NCBI RefSeq assembly: GCF_026210795.1
Contig: NC_089458.1
Span: forward strand, 2,744,001 to 2,808,000
DNA from: Rhizophagus irregularis
Lineage: Eukaryota; Glomeromycota; Glomeromycetes; Glomerales; Glomeraceae
Direction of reading: 5' to 3'
DNA: 64,000 bases
Every line of letters begins with the position of its first letter. Positions within the stretch are counted from its first letter, which is position 1. Made by a program: the position numbers and the translations under genes. The notes below the pieces were generated by a model. That model was given only the letters and a program-made list of their open reading frames with translations. It was not told the DNA's origin and did no database searches. Shown here in pieces: positions 15,395-27,800 of the stretch.

Positions 15395-17729
15395 TTATAT
15401 CTGAACATTCTTAACCTCGATCTTGGCTTCTTCCCAACTACTTAAATTCTATAAATTGAGATATTGTATTTAATATTTGTTTACAATTATTAGTAAAATC
15501 CATCAATTATATACCTTTTTACACCATGTTACATGATTCTTTGCATAATTTAAAAGCATATCTCTTAAATCACGAATTTTTTGACGTTGAAAACGGTCCA
15601 AATCTTCTTGAATTGAAGCTGAGATGTTTTTTAAATCCTCGGCAGTCGTTACCTTAGCTTCTTCAAGCTGAATTCATCAAGAAATGTAAAAAAAAATTAT
15701 TAACAAAGCAACTAATGCAATAAAAGTAATTTTAACTAACTTGGATTATAGACTCTCTAGTTTTCCCGATACTATTTCTCCGAGTAGCTTCCGGATCAAC
15801 GTCCATAATCCCATGAATTGTATGACTAAGAACAGAAAAAAGCTTCGAGCCGCTACGCCTCTTTTGGTGAGATTTGGTAATTGTTAGTGAGTCCCCATTC
15901 TGCGAATGCTCATGATGGTGACCGTTTTCTCCGATAGTATTTTCATTACTTTCACCATCAAGATTAGATTGTGTACTCTGAATGGAAGTATCTTGGATGC
16001 CACGATCTTTAACTAAAGCTTCTTCTAACCTTTTTGACTCTTGTTCCGATTTTTCCAAAACTTCCAAATTGAATTTTTGCTTCTCCAATGTTTCGGCTGT
16101 AAGTTCCATTTGTAAATGTTTTAGGTGTCTATATTTAAGAACCTGTTTAATAACCTGTGCAAACTGCGAATACTCTTGTAATGGTTCAGAGAATTCAGCT
16201 TCAAGTGAAGAAGTCTAAAAACATTTATACGTTAAGAAATAAGTTATTGTGTCTATCATTAATTAAGATTAATTAATATATGTTACCAAAGATCCTGTAG
16301 CCATAAAAGAAGAGTCAACAGCTTGTCCCACTTTTTCGATGGCGTTAGCTAATTCGCCATGTTCGTTTAAACTAAACCCATTATAAATTGCACCTAGCTC
16401 GGCATAATCATTTGACAAATCTATATATGAAAATGCAAAACATATACGTTAAAAAAAAATATATATAGTATAAAATAATAAATTAAGAATACCATTCAAA
16501 CGTTTCCAAGTTCTCTTGTTTGTCTTTTCTAAATTTTGACTTATATGATATGCAAATTTGTTTGTATATGCTTCAGAATCTATAAACCGTGGATCAGGAT
16601 TTTTTAATGGCTGAGAAGCATTCGGATTAGGAAGTACGGTCTGCTGAACCGTGCTACTAGTAGGTGACGAAGACGCACTAGAGGGATGTGACGACGAAAG
16701 ATTAGCAGGAGATCCTTGAAGAATATTTTTTGGCAAACTGGAAAGCAGACGAGATTTCAACACATCATTCTATATAGTGTACATTTGGTAATAAAGTAAA
16801 TAATAAATTAATTATAGATTTATAACGATAGTCGAAATTTACGAAAAAATTATACCCAAGAAACTCCAGTTTCCAAAAATTTGTGAAACACGTGTTCGTT
16901 TGAAAGTTGTGGATGGTTTGATACACGATTTAAGAAACTTTGCAACATTCTTTTACGTTTCTCGATAATTGCGACGTCTTCTTTGGCCTTGCCTTGCAAA
17001 GTCGCATAATCAGCTAATCAATGTCACATACAGGTCAAATCAATTGACATGTATTGATCTAAGTAAATCAATTGATATATAATTGAAAAAGAAAGTATCT
17101 CGCCTCCTTTCCATTAATTGGATTAAGGTAGCAAAGAATTTAAGATAGATCACCAAATGAATGTTTCTCGGGAATTGGCGGAACTATCAATGTGGGGTAT
17201 AATCTCATTAAGGATTTTCTCAAGGATTCGAATTCTGAATAGCGCCGCTTAACTTCTTCTTCCTATGGTCCCCAAAAGTATGAAATAAAATTGTTAAATA
17301 AAAACTTCTTTAAACTAAGATAAAGGACAACGGTTTTATTAATGTTTGTACATAGAATCAAAAAAAATACGAATGGTTACATACCCCTACTTTTACTGTG
17401 TATGTAATAAACGAACTCCCACTATCGTCAGATGTTTTCTGTGCATTAGTAATCAAAATGACAGTTCCTTCAGTGTGAATTTCTTTGTCAATTTGACAGC
17501 AATAGTGGGTTTTAACTCCTGGTTTATACTGGTAATTTATCGCTACTGTTGGTCTAGCTGATCTAGTTTCTTCTGCTTCTAATTCTTCCTCAGAATCAGA
17601 ATCATTTCTCGTGTTGGAAATAGCGCCTAAAAAAGGGTCTATGTTTTCAATGTCGGACATAACTGAAAATTCGCATTCATCGATTGTATCGAGTGTAGCT
17701 GTATTATATACATATCGTCGATCAGCCAC
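15395..17729 (-). CDS. PX-BAR sorting nexin, Snx41/Atg20 type
   Basis: Peripheral membrane protein that binds PI3P on endosomes and bends membrane for recycling and selective autophagy. Eight exons (17729-17385, 17262-17154, 17013-16856, 16769-16493, 16420-16287, 16214-15741, 15667-15515, 15448-15395) total 1704 nt, 567 residues. The PX domain spans about residues 70-195 and has the phosphoinositide-binding '[10 protein letters not shown]' (about 120), 'PPIPEKHS' (about 143) and '[15 protein letters not shown]'. A Ser/Pro-rich linker follows, then a helical BAR region holding a low-complexity insert with a His/Ser-rich stretch, as in fungal Snx41/Atg20. The N-terminus 'MADRRYVYN' is the first ATG. 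Its start codon is only 154 bp from the stop of the next gene (V-ATPase H, same strand). Snx41 and Atg20 cannot be told apart by eye. Confidence 0.88.
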
Positions 17730-17883
17730 TTCATCTATTAAATTGTGTAACTAAGTAATATTGTATCATACATGCAGACAATTTTCTTAATTTTAGGAAT
17801 TTATTTAATAAAAGAATTACATTAAATAAATAATAAAATAATTTATTAAATGTGTTTATATATAATGCCGTTAAATTAATTAC

Positions 17884-20381
17884 TCAATTAATTGCTAAAG
17901 CTTCTGACAACGTTTTTTTCATGATGAAATGCAATTGATCTAATTGATCTAATGTAATCCTTAAAATCAAAGAAAATATTATAAAGAATAAATAAAGAAA
18001 TTTATTTTATTTATTTTACACCCTACAAAAATATTTATGTTAGAATCTTGATAAAAAGGTACTAGGATATTAAACTTTTGCTAAATAGCAGTTATAATTA
18101 ACATACCATGCATGTGTCATATATTTTTGAACAGCTATCAATGCTCTATAACGAACTTCCGGATCTTCATGTGTCATAAGTTCCATTATTCTCTGTTTAG
18201 CACCAATTTCTTGTAAAAACCTATATCAAATATAAAATAATATCCTTTAAAAATAATTACAATATAATAAATACAACATATAAATACAACATAATACTTC
18301 ATACTTCTTCCCGCTAGGATAATATTTTACATATTGTCCTAAATCGTGTGCAGCAATTGAAAGGACTGCATTATCACTTGACTGACTAAGCAATCTTGCT
18401 AAAATCCTATAAATACAAATAAACAGAGGAAACATTAATGTGATTCTGACTTATACAACAAATACTTTATATAATAATAATTTCAATACCTTACTAATTC
18501 ATGATCTTTCTCATTTAACTTTGCTACATTTTGTCTCCAAAATTGATCAGACTCATGAGGTGGCGACCATTGAAGCATACCAGAAGTAATTTCTGATGCA
18601 TACTCATCAAAAGTCCTAAAAATTGACAATCAGTTTAATTATCGAATCATTTTGTAAAATAAATATTTAAATATCTTAAATAACTTACGTCAAACTATGA
18701 AAGTTTTCTTGAAGTCGCTCTTTCAAAAAATCAATATCTTCGACGATTTCCTTGTCAGTCCATTTTCGACTCGATAAATTCTCACAAAAGTTTAATAATC
18801 TTGCAACTAACATTGCAGGCAAGTTAGCTTCTGGAGCTTTTTCAACCAAATTCTTTAAAATCAATATTTAAAAATTTGATTAGAACTTGAAATGATAAGA
18901 AAAATAACCGAAAAGATACAAGTTTCTATTTACTCTGAAGGTTCCAATAATCACGCGAATTATCTTTTCTTTAATGGCAGCTTTGGCAATATTGATCAGC
19001 GTAGGAATCAAATCATATTTTCTATGAATAAATAAAATAAAATAAATAAATATAATAAATAAATATAATTGTAATAAAAGTAATTTTAAATTTACTTGTT
19101 AAATTCCAACGACACTTCTCTTTCAAAGGTTAATAGCCAGAAACAAAAAATTATTTGATACTGCATTTGAGGTGTAGGATTTCTAACTTTAAGAAGATTA
19201 ACCAATCTACATGAAAGAACTAATCAGTATTATATAATTTACATATCGGAACTTATAAACAATATAGTAACTACTCACGTATCTACAGCTTGCGAAACTT
19301 CCCACAATTTTGTACGATAACTTGGAATTCTCAAAGTTGAAGCTAATATCTGAACAGCAAGGTCATAAACATTAGTATTATTACTCTTGAGCTTCAAAGT
19401 GATCCAGCGGAAAAATTCGTCAAGATCAAAAGGAAGAGCTTTTGGTGCAGAGCTAAAACATAATGTCACGTTATAAATTAAATTTTAGTCAACAACCAAT
19501 TAAATTGACGTCAAAATAAAAATTTCTTACACGATCAATAAAGTAAGAATTTTAGAGGACATTAGAGGAACGAATTCATCTTCAACTTTAAACAAGCTGT
19601 ACAGTGACAACAGAATTAGTTAATTTCAAATCCTCAAATAAATTTAAATATGTATATATATATATATATATTTCGTTACTTTAAAAAAATACGGTAAGGA
19701 AGTTCAACATCTTTTTCAGAAAGTTTATGGAAAAATGTGACACGTTGTTCATTATCTAAATACAAAGTATTATTATTTTGAGTATATGATAATTTTGTAT
19801 TTAGTAGTTCAACAGAAGATTCATCTTACCTGATAACATATCATTAACCAAAACCAGGATATATTGTACCGTATCAACTCGGTTCAATTTCTCCAAGAGA
19901 TTTGCGTATAATTCTGTATATTTTTCTTCTTCCTAATAAAAAGGTAAATTCATGATACCTTCTTCACCCTAATAATAAGGACAAATACATGATAATAGAA
20001 GGTAAAGAGACATTATATAAGCATACCCTTTGCAAAACTATTCTTAATTGTTCGGGACTTTGTTTATCAACTTTTTTTAAAAGATCGAGTTCGTCCTTGG
20101 TAATAAGGTCAGCAGTTTTATAACCCTAAAATAATAGAATAGTAAAGTGTCAAATAGCTTCCTGTTAAACAATAATTTAAATCTAAATAAAGTTTAAAAC
20201 CAAAAAATTTATGAGATTAAAGTTCCAACAACAAACCAGCAATGACTAGACAATTGGTTTAGAAACTTACATCCCAGGGAATTGGACGTGAACGTATACC
20301 ACTTGTAAGTTCGTCCAAATATGAATTTGAAACAAATGCTAATGGGACATCGGGAACTGTCTCGTCTATTACTTCGGTCAT
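17884..20381 (-). CDS. VMA13: V-type proton ATPase subunit H
   Basis: Regulatory subunit of the V1 sector; it activates ATP hydrolysis in assembled V-ATPase and blocks it in free V1, acting on the vacuolar and endosomal surface. Thirteen exons (20381-20271, 20125-20027, 19932-19830, 19755-19680, 19596-19531, 19452-19279, 19206-19096, 19021-18934, 18852-18689, 18615-18490, 18406-18305, 18220-18107, 17959-17884) sum to 1410 nt, 469 residues, against 478 in yeast Vma13. The product is an all-helical armadillo-like repeat protein; the C-terminal segment with 'HDLGQYVKYYPSGKK', 'LMTHEDPEVRYRALIAVQK' and 'HAW' is highly characteristic. The start 'MTEVIDE' is preferred over an ATG 135 bp upstream whose extension is hydrophobic and unlike the family. 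Introns are 65-175 bp. Confidence 0.94.
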
Positions 20382-21075
20382 TGTGAACAAATAAATGAAG
20401 TAAGTAAAGTAAGGAGTAAAGAAAGTAGGGACCGAGATATAAATCTCGTCTTGTACATATATTTGGCGTAATCTTAGATCAAGAGATGAAAGATGATTAC
20501 ACCGAATGATCGACAATATCGTAGATAATCCGAGGTTGTAAAATTCAGCCGAAAAAATTTGACCAGAATTAATAATACCTTATGTTAGTTATGATGATCT
20601 AAATAGTACAAAGCATAAACTGATCACTGATCAAGGATATAATCAAATTAAGAAGAGAAGAATTAGATTGTTTTTAGCTATATAGAGATAACTAACTTGG
20701 TTATAAATATTGCAGTAATCGGATAAAAAATTCGATTTATTATCCAATTAGGAGTCACGATTCTGATGCCCTAATAAGAGTGTACCGTTCACATGTGTGA
20801 CGGTCATCTGTCGTTTATTGACCAATCATTAAACGGAACAGAAATTCCGTCCTACATTAATAAGAATAACGTCACAAAAAATACAACGAAAAACAGATTT
20901 TCTCCCAAATACCTTAAAGGTTGCAAACTAATTCCATCTTTAATAGATCTTGCCCCCCAAGAGTCCACCTTCGTGACATTTTCGTTATTGCCGTCGTCCT
21001 TGAACCATTTTGCAAGTAGTCTCAGCTTTGGGACTGGAAATTTATATGTTAATTTTTTTCTGAAAAAGTGTTAAC
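20382..21075. promoter_or_regulatory. Divergent promoter region, VMA13 (-) and SIR2-like (+)
   Basis: The 694 bp between two divergent start codons must hold both promoters. An open frame of 93 codons (20793-21074, +) ends one base before the SIR2-like ATG. Its product resembles nothing I know, and it could be an upstream ORF if the transcript starts early enough. No TATA box could be chosen with confidence. Confidence 0.45.
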
Positions 21076-23638
21076 ATGCTTACTAGAAGACGTGAAGAAA
21101 ATTCTGCCGAAGTTACGGGTCTGAGTTCTCCTAAACGTATACGTGTGGGTGATTCGGATCACGATTCACAGTATCCATGCTTTTCAGCACTCTCTTCTTC
21201 ACACACATATACAATTTCAACCATCACTCCTGTTGAGACAATTAATTTCTCAAATCAAGAAGATTTGACCACATCTTCAGAACATTCCGCTAATCATAAC
21301 CATTACGTCGCAACAGACGAGACAATTCGGCCGTGTCAAACATCGACACGGACTTTACAACTTAGTCTAGAAGCGAGCAATCAAAATTTAGTTACCCAAG
21401 AATATACTATAATAGAAAGAACTCTTAATTCAATCATTTCGCAGCCAGAGGCTGTCGAGATAATCGAAGACTCTAAAGGGGGGCCCTACGTAAAATCGGC
21501 GGATATTTTAGATGAAGATGTGGCTGGGAAACATCGTATTTTTGTTGAAAAAGAAGACGATGACGACGATGATGATGAAGATTGGAACGAGGGTGACCAC
21601 GTGAACGATAGTAGTGATGAGACTTCGTCCATTGATGATATTATTGATCAAATGAATCATGAGAATGTTGATGAAGATGAAGCATTGTCGATAAGCAAGG
21701 AAGATCTAAGTAGAATTATTTATTTATTTATTTCTCTTTATGTGATGCAATAATTTTTATATAGTTTTAATTTACGAGAATCCTATTACAGATATTCCGC
21801 CCTTGGATGATGACGAAGTTGAGTATTATAAGCAGGAGGCTCGAGAGAAAGGTTTTTGGCTTATAATATTTATTTTCTGAATTGGTATTATAATGTATTG
21901 AGTTAACCTTTATTTGTAAATTTTTAGGAACACAAAATTTTATTCAAGAATATTTCTTTGAAAAAGGAATTTCTCTTCAAAAACTATTTTATGCTTTTGA
22001 TTACAAATTGGTTAGTTAAGTTAAATTATATTTTTATTGGATTTAAATATTATCAAATTCTCATATCTTGGACTATTACTTTACTGAAACTATAGCCTGG
22101 AAAAATAAACTTTTCTGATGTGCAGTTAATTCAAGTTCTTAGTAAAGTCGTACAAAAGTTTCTTAGACAGCGTAAAAAATTACCTAACGTCAATACTTTA
22201 GAGGATGTTATCGAATTATTACGAGTATCAAAAAACATTATGGTTTTGACAGGTGCAGGGGTTTGTAACAAATATTTATTTATCGAAAAAAAAAAATATT
22301 ATTATTTATCTAGACAAGAATCATAACATTATACTAATAAGTGATGAAAATGATCAGGTGTCCGTTTCATGTGGTATTCCTGACTTTCGATCAGAAAATG
22401 GTATTTATTCTAGATTATCTGAATTTGACCTGGATGATCCACAAGATATGTTCGATATCAATTATTTTAGAGATTGTCCTGAAGTCTTTTATTCATTTGC
22501 AAAGGTTGTTGTTTCATTACTTTTGATTATTCAAAGAACAATTTATTATTTTAAATTTTTTTTTTTTAATATATGGATTTGAATTTAATATACAGGAAAT
22601 TTATCCCAGCAATTTCACACCTTCACCTTCACATTATTTTGTAAAACTATTGGAGGAAAAGGGGAAGCTCTTGAGAAATTACACACAAAATATAGATACA
22701 CTTGAACAAGTTGCTGGAATTGAAAATGTTTTACAATGTCATGGTATTGTATTTTATAAATAATTTACAAATAAATATTAGGATAAAGATTCATACCTCT
22801 TTCTTCTTTACAAAATATAGGATCTTTTGCAACTGCAAGTTGTATTGTGTGCGGATATAAAGTAGATGGCAACGAAATCAAAGATGACATTCTAAATCAG
22901 CGAGTACCATACTGTCCTAAATGTACCAACGATGACGAAGGCGATGATATAGGAGAAAGTGCCTCTATAATGAAACCTGACATAGTATTTTTTGGCGAAA
23001 AACTTCCTCCAGAATTTGATCGGTCATTCCCTCGAGATCGAGAAAAAGTTGACCTTCTGATTGTGATGGGAAGTAGCTTGAAGGTTGCTCCTGTCAGCGA
23101 AATAATGGGTATGTCTCATCTACATATTTTTTATGAATTTAATTTTGTTAAACCATCGTATTTCATGAAGAAATATTATGACGAAGTAATTACAAGTTCA
23201 GAACAGATGGTTGAAGAAATATATGTTAAATGGCTAATTTTTACTTTATATTCGTTTGTAATAGGACAAATTCCTCATCGAGTTCCTCAGATTGTTATCA
23301 ATCGAACACCTATCAAACATATGCAGTTCGATGTGCAACTTCTTGGTGATTGTGATATTATAATTCCTGAACTTTGTAGAATGCTTAGATTGGAGTTAGT
23401 TCATGAAAAGCTGCCTGGTGGTTCGTCCTCGTGTAAAAAATCTGAACCTTATCGATTTTTGGATCCACACATTTATTTATTTGAGGGAGCGGTAGTGAAA
23501 CAAGGAGATTTGACTGGACTTGGTGTAAGGACAACAGGCATTGAAAATTTAAGCATTCAAGAAAAAAACAAGGTAGAAACTAGAGAAGAGAGTGAAGGGA
23601 ATGAAAATACAGTGAAGAGTAATATTTATCTAACTTAG
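21076..23638 (+). CDS. NAD-dependent histone deacetylase, SIR2/HST1/SIRT1 class
   Basis: Class I sirtuin; removes acetyl groups from histones and other proteins using NAD, giving nicotinamide and O-acetyl-ADP-ribose; nuclear. Eight exons (21076-21709, 21792-21851, 21928-22010, 22096-22260, 22358-22504, 22596-22743, 22821-23108, 23265-23638) give 632 residues. The N-terminal 210 residues are unstructured and acidic; then comes the SIRT1-like entry '[12 protein letters not shown]'. The catalytic core has '[15 protein letters not shown]' (split by an intron), '[11 protein letters not shown]', the catalytic His in 'QCHGSF', a Cys4 zinc site (CIVC ... CPKC), 'FFGEKLP' and '[11 protein letters not shown]'. 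All catalytic residues are present. The exon 2 donor (GTTTTT) is weak. Divergent from VMA13. Orthology to Sir2 or Hst1 cannot be settled here. Confidence 0.93.
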
Positions 23639-24845
23639 ATACATGATCGATCATTCATGATATTCATACCGATTTATCACATAATGATATTAAGCTTGAA
23701 TCATTATACTATTTATATTGAAGTTATCAAGATTCACTGTCACAATATGATAGAAATATATACACAATCACAACCACATTCTGCTTCTTAAATTCCTCAT
23801 ATTTTCGTATTCTATTTTATTAGAACAATCAATTGCATAAGTATATGGGGAAATTGTGAAATTTTTTTACTTACATGAACTGTTTTTTTTTAGCTATAAT
23901 AATAAGAAGTTAAAATCCAGATCAGATTAATAGATTTTCAGTAAACATTTTTGATTTATTTATTTCTTCAAATATAAATTTAGGGAATTTTTGTATAGAT
24001 TTTAAAATTTTATATTTTAAGTATATTAATTAATTGTACAAAATGGATTGAATTTCAATAAAATTGCATAGTCTTAAAGTTTAATGCTAATTTTAGCTTA
24101 TTGCTGAACTTGTATTGAATTTATGGTTTTTAATACTTTCGCACGAGGTATCGATGGTTTAGGTAAAAACCATCTTTATAAGGCACTTCTGGTTTATCGA
24201 TTTTATGTCTTATCAGGAAAATTTCAATTTTTGCATTGCTTTATTTCCGGCTCGACAATTGCCAGGTATAATAACAGAAGTCCATTATCGGAATGTCATA
24301 ATCGAGTACCATCCCTATAATAAGGACGATATTCTAAATTTTTCGAATAAATCCATAATTACAATTTGGACGAGCCTCAATAGTGCTTTCATCACACTTT
24401 CCAATAGCAAATGGCATATTAATATTCTCCGAGACATAAAATAATTTTGCCTTTTTTTTCTAGGAATAAACAATTCAACACTTTAAACATATGTAAAGCT
24501 CGTCCAACTTGCTCTGCAAATTCTATATCTAATCATCCCAGCTTATCTCCAACCTTTTCTATCTATGGTTTGGAAGTGGTAATAATACTAATTACTATAT
24601 AAAAATATTTAATTATATCGAGCAAACACGTCACAAAACAATTCTTTAATTTGCGCGTCAGATTTCAGTAATTTCTGATCTTATCTACCTGATTAAGGAT
24701 AAGATAGTGATTAAAGTTAAAAAGATGATGCGACAACATGTAATAATGGTTACATAATATTTTGATGGTAGTCACGTGTAGAATTTTTTTGGTGAAAAGA
24801 CATACTTCGCGCGATCTGACTTAATTTTTAGTTAAACAAGTAACA
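23639..24845. other. Intergenic region upstream of DDB1
   Basis: About 1.2 kb between same-strand genes. Two overlapping open frames near 24123-24444 have no recognisable product. The minus strand there also gives short peptide stretches broken by stops, possibly an old gene fragment I cannot identify. The last 150 bp are the presumed DDB1 promoter. Confidence 0.4.
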
Positions 24846-27800
24846 ATGTATAATTACGTGGTCACTGCTCATAAGCCCAGTACTGTTGTCTCCTCTGTGA
24901 GGGCAAGTTTCTCTGCACCCGATGAAACAAACTTGATTTTAAAGTAAAGTTTATCTGAGTTTATGTAACATTTATTACTGTCTTTTGCTGATTTATTTTA
25001 TATTAATAGTAAGACGACACGTTTAGAATTCTACACACTCGTACCGAACGGTCTAAAATTATTCATGGACTTGCCTGTGTATGCCAGAATTTCCGCAATG
25101 GAAGTATACAGACCGCGAGTATGTTATAGGCGTTGATAAAATTTTCTTATTTTAAGGACGATGATTGATTTTAATTTGTTATAGGGATGCACAACGGATC
25201 TTCTTTTTGTTGCAACAGCTCGATATCAATATTTTGTTCTATCATATGATGTTGAAAATCAGAAATTGATTTCCGAAGCAACGGGAAATTTTAAATATCG
25301 AGTTGGAAGACCCGCAGAATTGGGAGTACTTTCTGTAATGGATCCTAGTTGTAGAATGATTGGATTGTACGCGTATCAAGGATTGTTAACAGTGATGCCA
25401 ATGGTGACAAATTCTGGGAAGCAAAAACAACAATTGAATAAAAGTTCTCAGCAACTCCGAAGGGATTCAAGAATTAGTCAACCTGTTGGAACCATTCAAA
25501 AGCCATTTAATTTAAGGTTTAATCATTCTATTAATTTAGCTTTCAAAGTCAAAGATTTATAATTAAATATTTATTTTAATATATCATATGTATTAAATGT
25601 AGATTAAAGGAATTATTGATCCGATCAATGGTTTTATTATATAACACGGAATTACCTACAATTGCTATTTTATACGAAGATTCAAAAAATCAATGTCACA
25701 TCAAAACTTACAGAATAAATCTTAAAGAAAAAGAATGTATAGATAATCCTTGGAAATTAACTAATATTGATGATACTTCTAATTTATTAGTTGCCGTTCC
25801 CAAAGGTTAGTTGTGAAGTTTATAAATTATGATCAGCGTAATTAATTTGTTAAACATTAAATATATATTTTTTTTAGGTGGATTTTTAATTGTACAATCA
25901 AAAACCATTATATATTACGATGGTAATTTTAGACCTAGACAAATTGATTTGGAATTTCCAACTGCGGCAAGAGGGTAAATTTCAATCATATTATTTATTA
26001 GAAAAAGATTTTTAGTCTCGATAAATACACAAAGAAATTAATACCTTAGTAATTAGAATTGGCTTCTCAATTAAAATTTCCGTAATCGTCATCAAAAAGA
26101 TTTTTCGGTGATTGGGTTTCGACCACAGGCGATATATCAAGTAGAAGTTAATGAAATAAGCATAGTTAGTACTCACAGATTTATTTGAGTTTGGTTAGAA
26201 TGATTAGGGTGCCTCACAATGGATTGAATTAAGGGTTGATGTATAATTCTTATTATGAAGCAGAGCCCAAGACTCAATCCAAATGTGATTTTGAGAGTAG
26301 AATGATTCAACCTTAATATGCGGTTGATTTATTCACACTAATATAACTCAAATGAATTTGTTGATGTAACTATTAACAAGACTTTACAAATTAGATATTA
26401 AATTGTATTTTTTTGGGAAACTTTCTTTTAATAAGAATTGCGGCTGTTGACGATGACGGATCAAGATATTTGATTGGTGATGTATTTGGACAACTTATTT
26501 TAATTGTGTTACCCGATACAGGAGACTTATACACCCATTTTCTTGGAAAGGTAAAAAAGAATGAATTTTAAATTAAGATTTAATTATAACATATATTGCA
26601 TAATTTTAAACTGATCATTCCACATATATTTATAATTACAGATTTCGGTACCATCAAGCCTTCTTTATCTTGATCATAGTTATGTTTTTGTTGGGTCACA
26701 TTTTGGCGATTCACAACTAATAAGATTACGTCAAGATAAGAATGAACAAGGCTTTTTACTAGACATACTTGAAAAATTTATCAACTTGTCACCGATACAA
26801 GATTTTTGTGTAGTAAATTTGGAACGGCAGGGACAAGTATGAATTTATATGCTTGATAGCCAAAAAAAAAAAAAATGATCTAAATTTTTTAATTTTAATT
26901 TTTATTACTATAGGGCCAAGTTATTACTTGTTCGGGCGGTTCAAGAGATGGGTCATTACGAATTATTCGTAATGGTGTTGGCATTACGGTTCAGGCAACA
27001 CTTGATATGTCTGGAATAAATGGTATTTGGTCTTTACGCCCACGCTTTGATGCTGAGTATGTATCGATAATGCGAGAAATTTTTTTTCTTTTTTTGAGAA
27101 TGTAATTAATTTAATTCATTTTTTTTTTGGTTTAGTTATGATGATATGTTGGTTATCTCCTTTATCGGGGCAACACGCATTTTAAAATTATCGCAAGGTG
27201 AAGAATTAGAAGAAATAGATCAGTACTGTGGCTTTGATATGACCCGCTCCACCATATCAACTGCCAACATAATTGGAAATTTACTTGCGCAAGTATGTTT
27301 AAAAAATCATCATTATTATTATTATTTTTTGTCCTAATTTAATTTCGGATTAATGATAATCAATTTTGATTTAAACATTAGGTCACTGAGACTAGCGTAA
27401 GATTGATAGATTTAAATAATCAAAGAGTCACTTCAGAATGGAATCCTCCAGCTCTAAGTAAGATTACTGTGGCTGATATAAATCCTACTCAAGTAGTAGT
27501 AGCACTTGGTGGTGGAAACTTGGTATATTTCGAGATAAAAGGTTTAGATCTAGTGGAAATAAAGTAAGTAACAAATTTCCATAATTTCTATTAGTTTAAT
27601 CAAGACCGATTTTAAAAAAAAGTTTTTTTCAACCTTAGATCAACGACATTAGAATACGAAATTTCATGTGTTAATATTAGTCCATTAGATATTAATAAAC
27701 CTATAAATTCTACGGTAGTTGCTGTAGGTCTTTGGACCATAATCGGCGTGCAGATATTGAGGTTGCCTACTTTAGAAATAATAGCAAATCAACCTCTTGA

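Noticed and set aside
20793-21074. 93-codon frame ending one base before the SIR2-like start codon
   Set aside because: The stop-c-ATG arrangement is striking for reinitiation, but the transcript start is unknown and the peptide looks random; kept only as a note in the promoter entry.
24123-24444. Two overlapping open frames between SIR2-like and DDB1 genes
   Set aside because: No homology, no promoter or splice signals, and mixed frames; perhaps an old fragment but not supportable.
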